Positions 28,558-37,786 of a DNA stretch of 64,000 nucleotides are shown in pieces. The DNA comes from Streptomyces sp. CBMA29 (lineage in GTDB: Bacteria > Actinomycetota > Actinomycetes > Streptomycetales > Streptomycetaceae). The stretch covers positions 1 to 64,000 of the forward strand of contig NZ_MECL01000158.1 in assembly GCF_014596445.1 (NCBI RefSeq), given 5' to 3'. A program made the translations under genes and the position numbers. The notes beneath the pieces were generated by a model. It saw only the letters and a program-made list of their open reading frames with translations. It had not been told where the DNA came from and searched no databases. Each line of letters starts with the position of its first letter. Position 1 is the first letter of the stretch.

Positions 28558-29496
28558 GTGCCCCAGGACACGAACCGCACGGAGGACGCCGTCCTGGCCG
28601 TCCTCGGCGGGATCCCCGTAGCCGAAGCCGCCCGAGCAGCTCACACCACGCCCGGCCGCCTCTCCGAAGCGATCAAGCACTACCGCGCCGCAGGCCGAGC
28701 CTCCCTCGACGCCCAGCCCTCCACCTGGCAGCAGGTCAACATCCGCTTCGCCGACTACCCCATGGCCGAACGCGCCTTCCACGCCTACCTCCTGCCCGCC
28801 CTGCTGTCCGGGCCCGTGGGCGCCTGGTGGTTCGTACGCAAGCACCCCCACTGGCGGCTGCGTTATCACCCTGGACTTGACGCCACCAGCCCTATCACCT
28901 CAGCCCTCGACAATTCTGTCTCCCGTGGCGTCACCACGAACTGGCACCCCGCCCTGTACGAACCAGAAACCACCGCCTTCGGCGGCCCGACCGGCATGAA
29001 GCTCGCCCACGAGCTGTTTCACGCCGACAGCCTCGGCGTCCTCGACTACCTCCACGCCGCATCCGACAGCAGCAAGACATTGCCGGACGCCAAGGTGGCT
29101 TCCCTTCTCGGCATGACGCTGCTGATGCGTGCGGCCCGCCTCGAATACGGCGAGCAGGGGGACGTATGGGCGCGCGTGGAAGAACGCCGCCCACTCCCCC
29201 AAGACGTCACCCCGGACCAAATCAGCACCATGGTCACCCCGATGCGCCGCCTCCTCCTCACCGACGCCCACCCCCTCCTGAACTCCGGCGCCCTCGCCTT
29301 CATAAGCCCCTGGATCGCGGGCCTCGAACGCAGCGGACGGGACCTGGCAGACGCCGCCGAGAACGGCCAACTCAACCTCGGCGTCCGCGGCATCCTCGCG
29401 CGCCACGTCATCTTCCACTGGAACCGAATGGGCTTCCCCGCCCGACAGCAAGCCGTCTGGGCGCGCGCCGCCCGAGAAACCATTCTCGGCAGCTGA
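28558..29496 (+). CDS. Thiopeptide-type bacteriocin biosynthesis protein (stand-alone elimination-type domain)
   Basis: A 312-residue protein. Residues about 55-300 match the SpaB_C / thiopeptide-type domain (WQQVNIRFADYPMAERAFHA, GAWWFVRKHPHWRLRYHP, FGGPTGMKLAHELFHADS). The first 50 residues form a short helical lead (VAEAARAAHTTPGRLSEAIK). It resembles the C-terminal domain of the LanB encoded upstream, so the locus has this domain twice. GTG 28558 follows GAGAGGAAG, 11 bases after the LanC stop. It ends 38 bases before the first CRISPR array. Confidence 0.88.
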   Translation: MPQDTNRTEDAVLAVLGGIPVAEAARAAHTTPGRLSEAIKHYRAAGRASLDAQPSTWQQVNIRFADYPMAERAFHAYLLPALLSGPVGAWWFVRKHPHWRLRYHPGLDATSPITSALDNSVSRGVTTNWHPALYEPETTAFGGPTGMKLAHELFHADSLGVLDYLHAASDSSKTLPDAKVASLLGMTLLMRAARLEYGEQGDVWARVEERRPLPQDVTPDQISTMVTPMRRLLLTDAHPLLNSGALAFISPWIAGLERSGRDLADAAENGQLNLGVRGILARHVIFHWNRMGFPARQQAVWARAARETILGS

Positions 29497-29534
29497 GGCA
29501 AAAGGTACTTGCCGAAGTGGCCGTACATACACGA

Positions 29535-30597
29535 GTTGCCCGCCCTCCTGGGCTGATGACGACCCCCGACGACGTCCTCGCCCAGGCCCTGTGGCATGCG
29601 TTGCGAGCCCTCCTGGGCTGATGACGACAGCTGGCGGGCGGTACGCCGCCCACGCTGCCCACGGGTTGCGAGCCCTCCTGGGCTGATGACGACCGGCGCA
29701 CCAAGCCCAGTCGAGCGGGCGGAAAGCGTGTTGCGAGCCCTCCTGGGCTGATGACGACGCTGGCGGCCCGCTACGCGTACGTGCACGGGATCGGGTTGCG
29801 AGCCCTCCTGGGCTGATGACGACCAGCAGCATCTGCATGCCGTCCAGGCGTGTCCTGTGTTGCGAGCCCTCCTGGGCTGATGACGACGGCGGCCACACTC
29901 GTGCTCGCCCTGGCCGAAGCCCGGTTGCGAGCCCTCCTGGGCTGATGACGACCGTACTGGCCCGCGATCTTCGCGGCCACCGGCAGCCGTTGCGAGCCCT
30001 CCTGTGCTGATGACGACGACGATGTCGGTCGTGCTGTCCCTGGACAGCTACGAGTTGCGAGCCCTCCTAGGCTGATGACGACACCGGTCGTCGTGCAGCC
30101 GGGCCCACTCGGGCATCGGTTGCGAGCCCTCCTGGGCTGATGACGACCGGCAACCTGCACGGCATCGGAGGCCAGCAGATCACGTTGCGAGCCTCCTGGG
30201 CTGATGACGACCTCCAGCAGCGCGCCGTACTCGCGCGCACCGTACTGGTTGCGAGCCCTCCTGGGCTGATGACGACGCGCAAGGCTCGGCGTAAGGACCG
30301 TGCCCACCGCGGTTGCGAGCCCTCCTGGGCTGATGACGACCGGCTGGGGTTCGGCCGGTCAGGCGATGTCGAGGGGTTGCGAGCCCTCCTGGGCTGATGA
30401 CGACCCTGGTCGAGGATCGTCAGCGCGTCGGTCCGGGCGCGTTGCGAGCCCTCCTGGGCTGATGACGACGACGGTGGAGATCAGCCCGGAGGAGTGGGCG
30501 CGCACGTTGCGAGCCCTCCTGGGCTGATGACGACGTCGGACACGGTGGTGGGTGACGGGCGGGCGCGGGTTGCGAGCCCTCCTGGGCTGATGACGAC
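29535..30597 (-). CRISPR. CRISPR array 1, 17 repeats of 29 bases
   Basis: Plus-strand repeats begin GTTGCGAGCCC and end GGGCTGATGACGAC. Starts are at 29535, 29600, 29665, 29730, 29795, 29859, 29924, 29989, 30054, 30119, 30184, 30248, 30312, 30376, 30441, 30506 and 30569, giving 16 different spacers of about 34-36 bases. The leftmost repeat is degenerate (GTTGCCCGCCC), as at a leader-distal end. The repeat at 30184 lacks one C; those at 29989 and 30054 have single changes. The leader lies on the right, so transcription should run leftward, away from cas6. I recognised none of the spacers' targets. Confidence 0.98.
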
Positions 30598-30680
30598 CCG
30601 AGGGTAAAGGTAGTGGTCAGGCGGGGTCGTTGGACGGGTTTGTGAGGCGAAAGTGCGGCGACCCGACGGTAGTGCATCAG
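30598..30680 (-). promoter_or_regulatory. Leader of CRISPR array 1
   Basis: Read on the minus strand towards the array, it contains GATGCACTACCG (30667-30678) about 80 bases before the first repeat. It ends in CTGACC-4 bases-CCTTTACCCTCG directly at the repeat. The same two elements occur at the same distances before array 2, which fixes the leader side of both arrays. The next 160 bases rightward hold no gene. Confidence 0.8.
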
Positions 30681-30839
30681 TGCAGGTCAGGACGTTTTGT
30701 AAGACGCGCACGGGTTCGTTCAGTCTGGCAGGGATCCATTCTTCGATCTGGCAGTCGCCGAGGGGCGCTGTCGGTGGTTGGCGCTACCTTGCGTGGCGTG
30801 CAGGTGGCTGGGACGGAGAGACCGCAACGCCAACCAAAG

Positions 30840-30979
30840 GTCTCATATCACCATGGAGTTGATTTGGTGTTACTTCGTAATAAATTACCATCCCATCTGA
30901 GTTGGTCAACTACGCTGCGTTTCTTGATAGTTGAGCCGAGCGGCGATGCTGACGGCTGTGGTGTGCGAGGTGTGTTGCT
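30840..30979 (+). promoter_or_regulatory. AT-rich promoter region of the cas operon
   Basis: An unusually AT-rich stretch for this genome precedes cas6. It contains AGTTGGTCAACT (30900-30911), and TCAACTA (30906-30912) is repeated in inverted form as TAGTTGA (30928-30934). These overlapping inverted repeats could be an operator controlling the cas genes. No clear -10/-35 pair was assigned. Confidence 0.4.
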
Positions 30980-31669
30980 GTGCGGTTGAGAGTGGATGTC
31001 GAGGCCGATACGCCGACGTTGCGGTGGGAGGATGTGCACGGTCCGGCGCGGGGCGTCGTGTACGGGCTGTTGCGAAGCCAGGATCCCGAACTGGCTCAGT
31101 CGTTGCATGACGTCGGGTGGCGGGGGCATCCGCTGAAGCCGATCGGGCTGACGGCTCCCCAGTTTCGAGGGGCTCGGCGACAGCGGGGCGAGTACACGAC
31201 CTCGTCCGACGGTTCCATGTGGTTCGGCTCTCCCGTTCCGGAGATTGCGGCTGTGCTTGTTGCCGCGCTCGCTTCGCGGACGGAAATTGAATGGGGGGCG
31301 ACGCGCCTGCGGTTGCGCGGATTCACCGTCGATATGGGCGCCACAACTGTCGGCGGCGTGGTTGAGCTGGCGACCGCAACTCCCGTCGTGATCAGACACG
31401 AGGGCCATGATCTGCTTCCCGGTGATGAGCATTATGTCGAACGGTTGGAGCACAACCTGGTCCATAAAGCGGATGTGCTGGGCATGCCCGCGCCGCAGGG
31501 CCTGCGCGTGCTGGAGGGCGGTCCGCGACGGCGGTTCACCGTACGGGGAGCGCCACGGATCGGGGCGCAGGTGCGGGTGTCGATGGAAGCCGAGGCACCC
31601 TACGTGGACGCACTTCGGTCGTGGGGGCTCGGGCTCGACACGGTGCAGGGGTTCGGATGGATCCGGTAG
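30980..31669 (+). CDS. cas6: CRISPR-associated endoribonuclease Cas6
   Basis: Cuts the array transcript within each repeat to give crRNAs. The 229-residue protein begins as a ferredoxin-like Cas6 (MRLRVDVEADTPTLRW). It carries His43 and His50, both possible catalytic residues, in a segment followed by PLKPIGLTAPQF. It ends with the glycine-rich loop LGLDTVQGFGWIR of the family. GTG 30980 is the first start before the conserved strand. The cas8 start at 31657 overlaps its end, so translation is coupled. Confidence 0.88.
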   Translation: MRLRVDVEADTPTLRWEDVHGPARGVVYGLLRSQDPELAQSLHDVGWRGHPLKPIGLTAPQFRGARRQRGEYTTSSDGSMWFGSPVPEIAAVLVAALASRTEIEWGATRLRLRGFTVDMGATTVGGVVELATATPVVIRHEGHDLLPGDEHYVERLEHNLVHKADVLGMPAPQGLRVLEGGPRRRFTVRGAPRIGAQVRVSMEAEAPYVDALRSWGLGLDTVQGFGWIR

Positions 31670-33084
31670 CCGTGGCGAGCACGACCAGACACCTGACCGC
31701 GACGAGCCATCCCCTGCAGCGGGCCGGCGCGTGGGCCGTGTGCGTGATGGCTGGTCGCGCAAGCGCGGGCCAGATGGTCGCTGCGGACCTGGACGCTGTC
31801 GCGACGCGCATCGTGGAGGACGTCGCGGAAGCGGCGTCGGCGGACAAGGACACACCGCGTTACGACTGGTGGAAAGTTCTGTTCGCGCTGTATCCGAATT
31901 CGAAGGCGACCCATGCCAGCCGCCCTCGTGACCGCACCGTACTCAAGAGCGCCCTCGTGGAGATGTTCGCACCCGACGATCACGATCGTCCCGTACGGCC
32001 GTGCACCTTTTGTGGCGCGGGCTCCACGTCGATTTGGGCGAAGTCGATGCTGCCGATGTTCGATACGAACAAGGCGCTCAATACGCTGCCCCCTGGGCTG
32101 GCTGGATGGCCGGTGTGTCGAGGCTGTCGCCTGGCGATGTGGGCGCTGCCGTACGGATCGTGGGTCACGGCGGGATCGGCGACGGTCTTGTCGTGTGAAC
32201 AGGATTCGGCGGAACGAGAGTTCGCCGAGCGCAATGTGGTCAGGGCACGCCGGATCATGCACGCGGGCTTCACGGGCCTTGTGGCGGGTGTACGGCCGGA
32301 ACTGGTCACCCTCCGGGCCTTGCGCAATGCCGGGCCGGACCTGTCGGCGACCACCTTGTGGAGTTTCAAGAACGACAACCAGGAGCCATGGCTGCGTGTG
32401 ACACGTACTCGCCGCGCGGTTCCGACCTTCCTGGCTGCGGTCCAGGGCAACGCGCCGCTGCGCCGTGGATGGCGGCTGCTGGAGACAGCCCTGACCCAGC
32501 GGGACAAGAACGGTCAGGTGACCGTCGGCGGTCCGGCCGAGGCGGCACGGCTGCTGTTCGAGGCGGAGGACGGACGGAGCCGGTCGCTGTCGCGGCAACT
32601 GCACGACCTGCTCTGGGACACCGATCGGTGGCGCAGCCAGGACCGTGCGGCCCTGACTCGCCTTGCCTACAGCTACGAGAAAGAGGTTCACGGCATGGAG
32701 CCGAACCTGAGCGGGGTGGCGACTCTGATCGCCGACTGGATCGAGCACGGCAGCGGCAGCCCTCGCGGCCGTCTGGCCGAATATCGCAACGCCGGGCTGA
32801 ACGGCTATCGGCTGGGCGCGCTCCTCTACCAGGCCAGCTTTCGTCTCAAGTTCGACGGCAGGGCCGTCACGATCAGCGCCGAGGAGTGGAAACCGCTGGT
32901 GACGCAGCGGCCCCGCGCCTGGGAGCAGCGGATGTTGCTGGCCGCCGAAGTGCTGAGGATTCTGGACCAGCGCGGGGTGGTGGTGAACACTCCTCCGGCC
33001 GACGAGCGCGAGCGCGAGCAGGTCGAACAACTGATGCGGGAGCCGATTCTCGCTCTTCACGACGACGAACTGGGACCGGCGTAA
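31657..33084 (+). CDS. cas8: Type I-B large subunit Cas8 (Cst1-like)
   Basis: A 475-residue protein in the position of the Cascade large subunit. It has two CxxC pairs forming a zinc-finger-like pattern (PCTFCGAGSTS and WPVCRGCRLAMWAL, about residues 103-150), as in Cst1/Cas8b of the Tneap-type I-B systems. Sequence similarity in this family is low, so the call rests on these cysteines, length and gene order. ATG 31657 lies inside the end of cas6. Its TAA overlaps the cas7 start. Confidence 0.82.
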   Translation: MDPVAVASTTRHLTATSHPLQRAGAWAVCVMAGRASAGQMVAADLDAVATRIVEDVAEAASADKDTPRYDWWKVLFALYPNSKATHASRPRDRTVLKSALVEMFAPDDHDRPVRPCTFCGAGSTSIWAKSMLPMFDTNKALNTLPPGLAGWPVCRGCRLAMWALPYGSWVTAGSATVLSCEQDSAEREFAERNVVRARRIMHAGFTGLVAGVRPELVTLRALRNAGPDLSATTLWSFKNDNQEPWLRVTRTRRAVPTFLAAVQGNAPLRRGWRLLETALTQRDKNGQVTVGGPAEAARLLFEAEDGRSRSLSRQLHDLLWDTDRWRSQDRAALTRLAYSYEKEVHGMEPNLSGVATLIADWIEHGSGSPRGRLAEYRNAGLNGYRLGALLYQASFRLKFDGRAVTISAEEWKPLVTQRPRAWEQRMLLAAEVLRILDQRGVVVNTPPADEREREQVEQLMREPILALHDDELGPA

Positions 33085-34154
33085 TGACGTATCTCGCAGG
33101 CAAGATGGTGCTCGCGATCGAGGCGGGCGCACCCAACAACGGCAAGAGCGAGGACACCACGGCACGGGTGAAGTTCGCGACCGTGCGGGGTCGACGGCAC
33201 CCGTATGTTTCGGCTCAGGCGGTGCGCCGGTGGATCCGGGACGGCATGGTCGAGCAGGGCTCGGTGCCCTCACCTGTGACACGTGTCGGCAAAGCCCAGA
33301 ACCGGGCACAGAAGGCGAACACCGACGCGGACCCGATCCACTATGCCGACGACGACCTCTTCGGCTACATGCGGGCCGGGGCCAAGAAGGAAGACGCGGC
33401 GACGACGCTGCGGGACAGCCCGTTCATGCTCGGCACGTTGATGTCGGTCGCACCGGTGTATCCCACGGAGGACTTCGGTGTGATGTCGCGAGGGGTGAGC
33501 GAACCCGTACTGCACGGCCACGAGTTCTACACCGCGGACCTCGCCGCGCCCTTCCTGCTCGACCTCCCCCGCATCGGCACTTTCACGCTGCCCACAGCGG
33601 AGGGAGTCGGACGGCCGAACTACCTCAGCCAGGAAGAGGCATTGCGGGTCGCCGCCGCTGCCGCAGCAGGCGCGACAGCGGTGACGTTCCGCGACCAGCC
33701 CGCGGTACGGCTGCCGATCGCGGAGCGCAGCAGGCGTGCGGCAATGTTGCTGGAATCGCTTGCCCATCTCAGCGGGGGCGCCAAAAAGGCGCTGCACTAC
33801 GGCGACCGGGTCCCCTCTGTCATTGTGCTGGTGCCGTTCAAGGGCGGCATCAATCCGCTGGCCAACTGCGTCGACGGCGAAGAGGGGGTGGGCCTCAGGA
33901 TCCGCGGCGATGTTCTTCGCAAGGAGCTGGCGGCATGGGACGGTGAATGGGAAGCTCCGGTCCGGATCGGCTGGCGCCCCGGTTTCCGGGACGATCTCCG
34001 CGAGGACTTCGAGAAGGAATGCGCAGTCGAACTCGGTGAGAAGTCCATCGTGATCGACCATCCCCGCACCGTGCTGCGCAGGTTGGCGGCTGATCTCCGC
34101 GACGGCAAACTCAACGCCTGGTTCGACGACCCCGCGGATGCCCCCCGTGCCTGA
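33084..34154 (+). CDS. cas7: Cascade backbone protein Cas7 (Cst2/DevR family)
   Basis: A 356-residue RAMP protein that should polymerise along the crRNA. The start MTYLAGKMVLAIEAGAPNNG fits the Cst2/DevR pattern. The middle contains DSPFMLGTLMSVAPVYPTED and FGVMSRGVSEPVLHGHEFY. ATG 33084 shares its A with the cas8 stop (TAATG). Its last 17 bases overlap the cas5 start. Confidence 0.88.
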   Translation: MTYLAGKMVLAIEAGAPNNGKSEDTTARVKFATVRGRRHPYVSAQAVRRWIRDGMVEQGSVPSPVTRVGKAQNRAQKANTDADPIHYADDDLFGYMRAGAKKEDAATTLRDSPFMLGTLMSVAPVYPTEDFGVMSRGVSEPVLHGHEFYTADLAAPFLLDLPRIGTFTLPTAEGVGRPNYLSQEEALRVAAAAAAGATAVTFRDQPAVRLPIAERSRRAAMLLESLAHLSGGAKKALHYGDRVPSVIVLVPFKGGINPLANCVDGEEGVGLRIRGDVLRKELAAWDGEWEAPVRIGWRPGFRDDLREDFEKECAVELGEKSIVIDHPRTVLRRLAADLRDGKLNAWFDDPADAPRA

Positions 34155-34848
34155 TGACGCGCTGCCGACCTGGCGGTTTGAGTTCTACGCCCCGGTGGCG
34201 TCCTTCCGGGATCCGCTCTTCCCCGGCCTTTCCCACGGTCTACCGGTGCCGCCGCCCTCCACCGTGCGGGGGATGCTGGCCGCAGCTACCGGCAAACCGT
34301 CAGAGCTGGTGCCGTTCGGCATGGCGTCCTACGGCGACGGCAATGGCGTCGACGCCGAGACCTACCACCCCATCGACGCCGGCGGAGCGAACCGGGCCGT
34401 GTCCGGCCGGGTCCGGGCGGGGAAGGGCGGAATGACGATTCGCGACCGGCCGTTCCTCGTCGGCGTGCATCTGACGGTGTGGATCCCAGGACGGGACGGC
34501 GACCGTATCGAGCAGGCGCTGCGCCGCCCACGCTGGGCGCTGCGCCTGGGACGCTCGCAGGACATCGTTCACCTGCGGGAGCGGTGCCAGGTGGCCTTGG
34601 AGCCCGCAAGCGATGCTGTGGTCGACCATGCATTGGCGCCAGTGGGCAGTCACGCCGCACCGTCCGCCGTCGTTCACCGTTTGGCGTCCGCGGTATCCAC
34701 CGACCGTCTGACCACGACTTGGGCCGACTACCAGTGGTGCGAGGAACAGACAGGCAATTGGCCCGTGTCAGGCGCTTATCGAGAACGAACCGTGCCAGGG
34801 CAAGACCGTGATCTACCGGGGAGGGCTGTATGGCTGCTCACCCCGTAG
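34138..34848 (+). CDS. cas5: CRISPR-associated protein Cas5
   Basis: A 236-residue RAMP protein capping the 5' end of the crRNA in Cascade. The N-terminal signature is WRFEFYAPVASFRDPLFPGL, followed by LPVPPPSTVRGMLAAATGK, the conserved Cas5 block. It overlaps cas7 at its start and cas3 at its end. Confidence 0.88.
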   Translation: MPPVPDDALPTWRFEFYAPVASFRDPLFPGLSHGLPVPPPSTVRGMLAAATGKPSELVPFGMASYGDGNGVDAETYHPIDAGGANRAVSGRVRAGKGGMTIRDRPFLVGVHLTVWIPGRDGDRIEQALRRPRWALRLGRSQDIVHLRERCQVALEPASDAVVDHALAPVGSHAAPSAVVHRLASAVSTDRLTTTWADYQWCEEQTGNWPVSGAYRERTVPGQDRDLPGRAVWLLTP

Positions 34849-37250
34849 CTCCCGTCACTCGACGGCGCGGCCTCACGGAAGTACGGGCGAAATCCACACC
34901 GCCAGCGGACCCGGAACGGCTGACCACGCACTCACGCACCGTCCACGACACAGTTGCGCAGATCGAGACCCGCAGCGGGCAGGCGGGGATCCTGGCAACC
35001 GACCCCGCATTCTGGCGGCGAGTGCGCCACGCCGCGCTGCTCCACGACACGGGCAAGGTCGCCGAAGGCTTCCAGCAGCAACTCTTGCCCGGTCATGACG
35101 CCTGGGGGCAACGGCACGAGGTGCTGTCACTCGCGTACGTCGATATCCTCGGCGCCACGGCAGGCTGGAGTGACCAAGATCGGTTCATGGTGGCGACACT
35201 GGTCGCCACCCACCACCGGGCACTGCACTCCGCATCATCCGACAGCGGCGGCAAACCGGCCTTGTCCCAGCTCTACAACGAGCACACCGACTGGAGCGAG
35301 GCCTTCAGCCTCGCTCCAGGCGCCACCCCCGGCCAGCCCCAAGTCCAGGTCACCAAAGGCCTGCACGGCGAACTACTCGCCTGGTTGAGCGGCTTCCTCA
35401 GCATGGACCCGCCGCTTGGTACCCCGAGAGGGCCATCCCTGGCGGAACGGTCGCGTCTACTGCTTCAGCAGCTCCTGGACACCTGGCGCCAGCCCGTCAA
35501 ACCCGATCAAGGCCTTCTCGCCGTTCTCGCCCAAGGTGCGCTGACTCTCGCCGATCACGCCGGTTCCGCCCACGTGGATCTCCAGACGCACATGCCGCTC
35601 CTACCGGACTACCTGAACCGTCTCCCCTACCCGGCATACCCGCACCAGCAGCAGGCCGCCACCACCCGGGGCCATCTCATCCTGGTCGCTCCCACCGGCA
35701 GCGGAAAGACCGAGGCCGGACTGGCCTGGGCAGCAGAACAGCTCTCCACCATGCCGGGACAGCCCCGGCTGGTGTGGACGCTGCCGTACCGCGCATCCCT
35801 CAACGCAGTACGCCGACGCTTCGAACGAGACCTGGTGCCGCCGCCCGGCCAGCGAAAGCCCGACATCGGTCTGCTTCACGGCACCGTCGCCCACACACTG
35901 CTCACCCAGTCCACGGACGACGACTGCTCCGCCGGCACGCCAGCGGCAACCCCGACCGCCGAGCAAGCCCGCAAAGCACGAGCGCAGGCCGGCGCCATGC
36001 GCTTGTTCACCCAACGGCTCCGCGTGGCCACGCCCCACCAGCTCCTGCGCGGCGCCATCGCCGGCCCCGTCTACTCCTCCGTCCTACTCGAACAGGCCAA
36101 CTCGCTCTTCGTCCTGGACGAGCTGCATGCCTACGATCCCGCCACGTTCGGCCGCCTGTGCGCTGCCATGCGCCTGTGGGAGCGACTCGGCAGCCGGGTG
36201 GCCGTCCTGTCCGCCACCCTCTCCAAGACGATGACCGGCATCATCGACGAGAGTCTGGAGCAGGGCGTCACCGTCCACGAAGCTCCGCAAGGCACCAGCC
36301 CCGTGCGGCACCGGCTCGTCCTCGACGAGAAGCCGTTCGATGCTCCGGAGAGCATCGAACGGCTGCGCACCTGGCTCAGGGAGGGATACAGCGTTCTGGC
36401 GGTGACGAACACTGTCAACGGTGCCCAGAGTCTCTTCGACCAGCTCTCCGCAGAAGCTCGCGAAGCCCGGCCTGGCGATCCCTACGCCGCGCTGCTGCTC
36501 CACTCGCGCTTCAAGAACCGTGATCGCGGCCTGATCGAGAAGAGCCTGCTGCAACGCCACCCCGAGCGGCATCCGGACGAGGGCGCTCATCGCGGCGGCC
36601 TGGTCGTCGCCACCCAGACGGTCGAAGTGTCGTTGCAACTCGACTTCGACCGGGGTGCGGTGGACAACGCGCCGATCGAGGCGGTCGCCCAACGCGCCGG
36701 CCGGGTCAATCGCCGGGGTCTCCACCCCGACGGCCCCTCCGAATTCCGCGTTCACCGCACAGAAGGACACCGGCCCTACGACGCCGACGCGGTCGACGCC
36801 GCCTGGTCCGCGCTTACCGATCTGGATTCCCAGGGCTCTGACACGCTCAGCGAACAGGACATCGAACGCCTGCTGGCCCATGCCTACGACACACCGTGGG
36901 GCCGGAAATGGGAGATCGAGGCCAGGCGCAGCCGCGACGCTTTCACCGCACAGTTCCTGACCTTCACCGACCCGTTCCACGACCGCAGCGAATTCGCCAA
37001 GGCCCTCAACGAGCAGTTCGACAGTGTCGAAGTCCTGCATCGCGACGACGCCGACGAGTACCGGAGTTTGGCCCTGGGCAAGAAGGGCGATCCCCTGCTC
37101 GCCGCAGGGCTGCTCATCCCGTTGCGCTACCGCCAACTCAAGCAGTATCAGGCCGAGTTCGATCGCCGCTTGGGCGTACACCTCATCGTCGGCGACTACG
37201 ACCCGGTCACCGGTCTGCGGCCCCCGTCCGAACCGGAAACCATCCTGTGA
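34830..37250 (+). CDS. cas3: CRISPR-associated helicase-nuclease Cas3
   Basis: An 806-residue fusion of HD nuclease and SF2 helicase, which degrades target DNA recruited by Cascade. HD-domain residues are in ALLHDTGKVAEGF, GQRHEVLSLAY and VATHHRALHS. Helicase motifs are VAPTGSGKTEAGLAWA (Walker A), FVLDELHAYDPATF (DExH-like), VLSATLSKTM and VAQRAGRVNRRG. ATG 34830 is 13 bases after GGGGAGG. It overlaps the end of cas5, and GTGA couples it to cas4. Confidence 0.95.
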   Translation: MAAHPVAPVTRRRGLTEVRAKSTPPADPERLTTHSRTVHDTVAQIETRSGQAGILATDPAFWRRVRHAALLHDTGKVAEGFQQQLLPGHDAWGQRHEVLSLAYVDILGATAGWSDQDRFMVATLVATHHRALHSASSDSGGKPALSQLYNEHTDWSEAFSLAPGATPGQPQVQVTKGLHGELLAWLSGFLSMDPPLGTPRGPSLAERSRLLLQQLLDTWRQPVKPDQGLLAVLAQGALTLADHAGSAHVDLQTHMPLLPDYLNRLPYPAYPHQQQAATTRGHLILVAPTGSGKTEAGLAWAAEQLSTMPGQPRLVWTLPYRASLNAVRRRFERDLVPPPGQRKPDIGLLHGTVAHTLLTQSTDDDCSAGTPAATPTAEQARKARAQAGAMRLFTQRLRVATPHQLLRGAIAGPVYSSVLLEQANSLFVLDELHAYDPATFGRLCAAMRLWERLGSRVAVLSATLSKTMTGIIDESLEQGVTVHEAPQGTSPVRHRLVLDEKPFDAPESIERLRTWLREGYSVLAVTNTVNGAQSLFDQLSAEAREARPGDPYAALLLHSRFKNRDRGLIEKSLLQRHPERHPDEGAHRGGLVVATQTVEVSLQLDFDRGAVDNAPIEAVAQRAGRVNRRGLHPDGPSEFRVHRTEGHRPYDADAVDAAWSALTDLDSQGSDTLSEQDIERLLAHAYDTPWGRKWEIEARRSRDAFTAQFLTFTDPFHDRSEFAKALNEQFDSVEVLHRDDADEYRSLALGKKGDPLLAAGLLIPLRYRQLKQYQAEFDRRLGVHLIVGDYDPVTGLRPPSEPETIL

Positions 37251-37786
37251 GCGCGCCCGGCGACACCCCGTACGGCCCCGCCCAGCCCGATGGCGACAGC
37301 GCGTCGTTGGGCGGCGTCCACATCAAATATCTCCACCACTGCCCGCGCCAGCTCTGGCTCTACGGTCGCGGCTACCGCCCCGAACACCGCAGCGAACTGG
37401 TCGCCTTCGGGGAAGTCGTCGACGACACCACCTTTATCCGGCGCCGCGACATCGACCTCGGCGAAGCCAAAATCGACTGGGTCACCACCGGGGCCATCGT
37501 CCACGAAACGAAGTCCTCGCGCGCCCCATCCCCGGCGCACGCCGCACAAGTCCGCCACTACTGCCTCTTGCTGGAGCGCCGGGGAATCACTGTACGAGGC
37601 GGCACCGTCCATTACCCCCTGATCCGCCGCACCACCGACGTGCCGTGGGACGACGACGCCCGCGCCGAAGCCGAGAACGCCGAAGCCCAAGCTCACGCCG
37701 TATTGGCCGCGACCACGCCGCCGCCACATCTCGCACGAAGAGAGTGCCGGGGCTGTTCCTATCTCGACTACTGCTGGGGAGACTGA
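37247..37786 (+). CDS. cas4: CRISPR-associated exonuclease Cas4
   Basis: A 179-residue RecB-like nuclease that trims and orients prespacers. The iron-sulfur cysteines are in YLHHCPRQLWLYGRG and the C-terminal CRGCSYLDYCWGD. The nuclease motifs GAIVHETKSS and AAQVRHYCLLL (QxxxY type) are present. GTG 37247 overlaps the cas3 stop; its own stop overlaps the cas1 start (TGATG). Confidence 0.93.
   Translation: MSAPGDTPYGPAQPDGDSASLGGVHIKYLHHCPRQLWLYGRGYRPEHRSELVAFGEVVDDTTFIRRRDIDLGEAKIDWVTTGAIVHETKSSRAPSPAHAAQVRHYCLLLERRGITVRGGTVHYPLIRRTTDVPWDDDARAEAENAEAQAHAVLAATTPPPHLARRECRGCSYLDYCWGD

Noticed and set aside
29771-30711. Repetitive proteins with RRHQPRRARN-like units on the minus strand
   Set aside because: They are translations of the CRISPR repeats, not genes.
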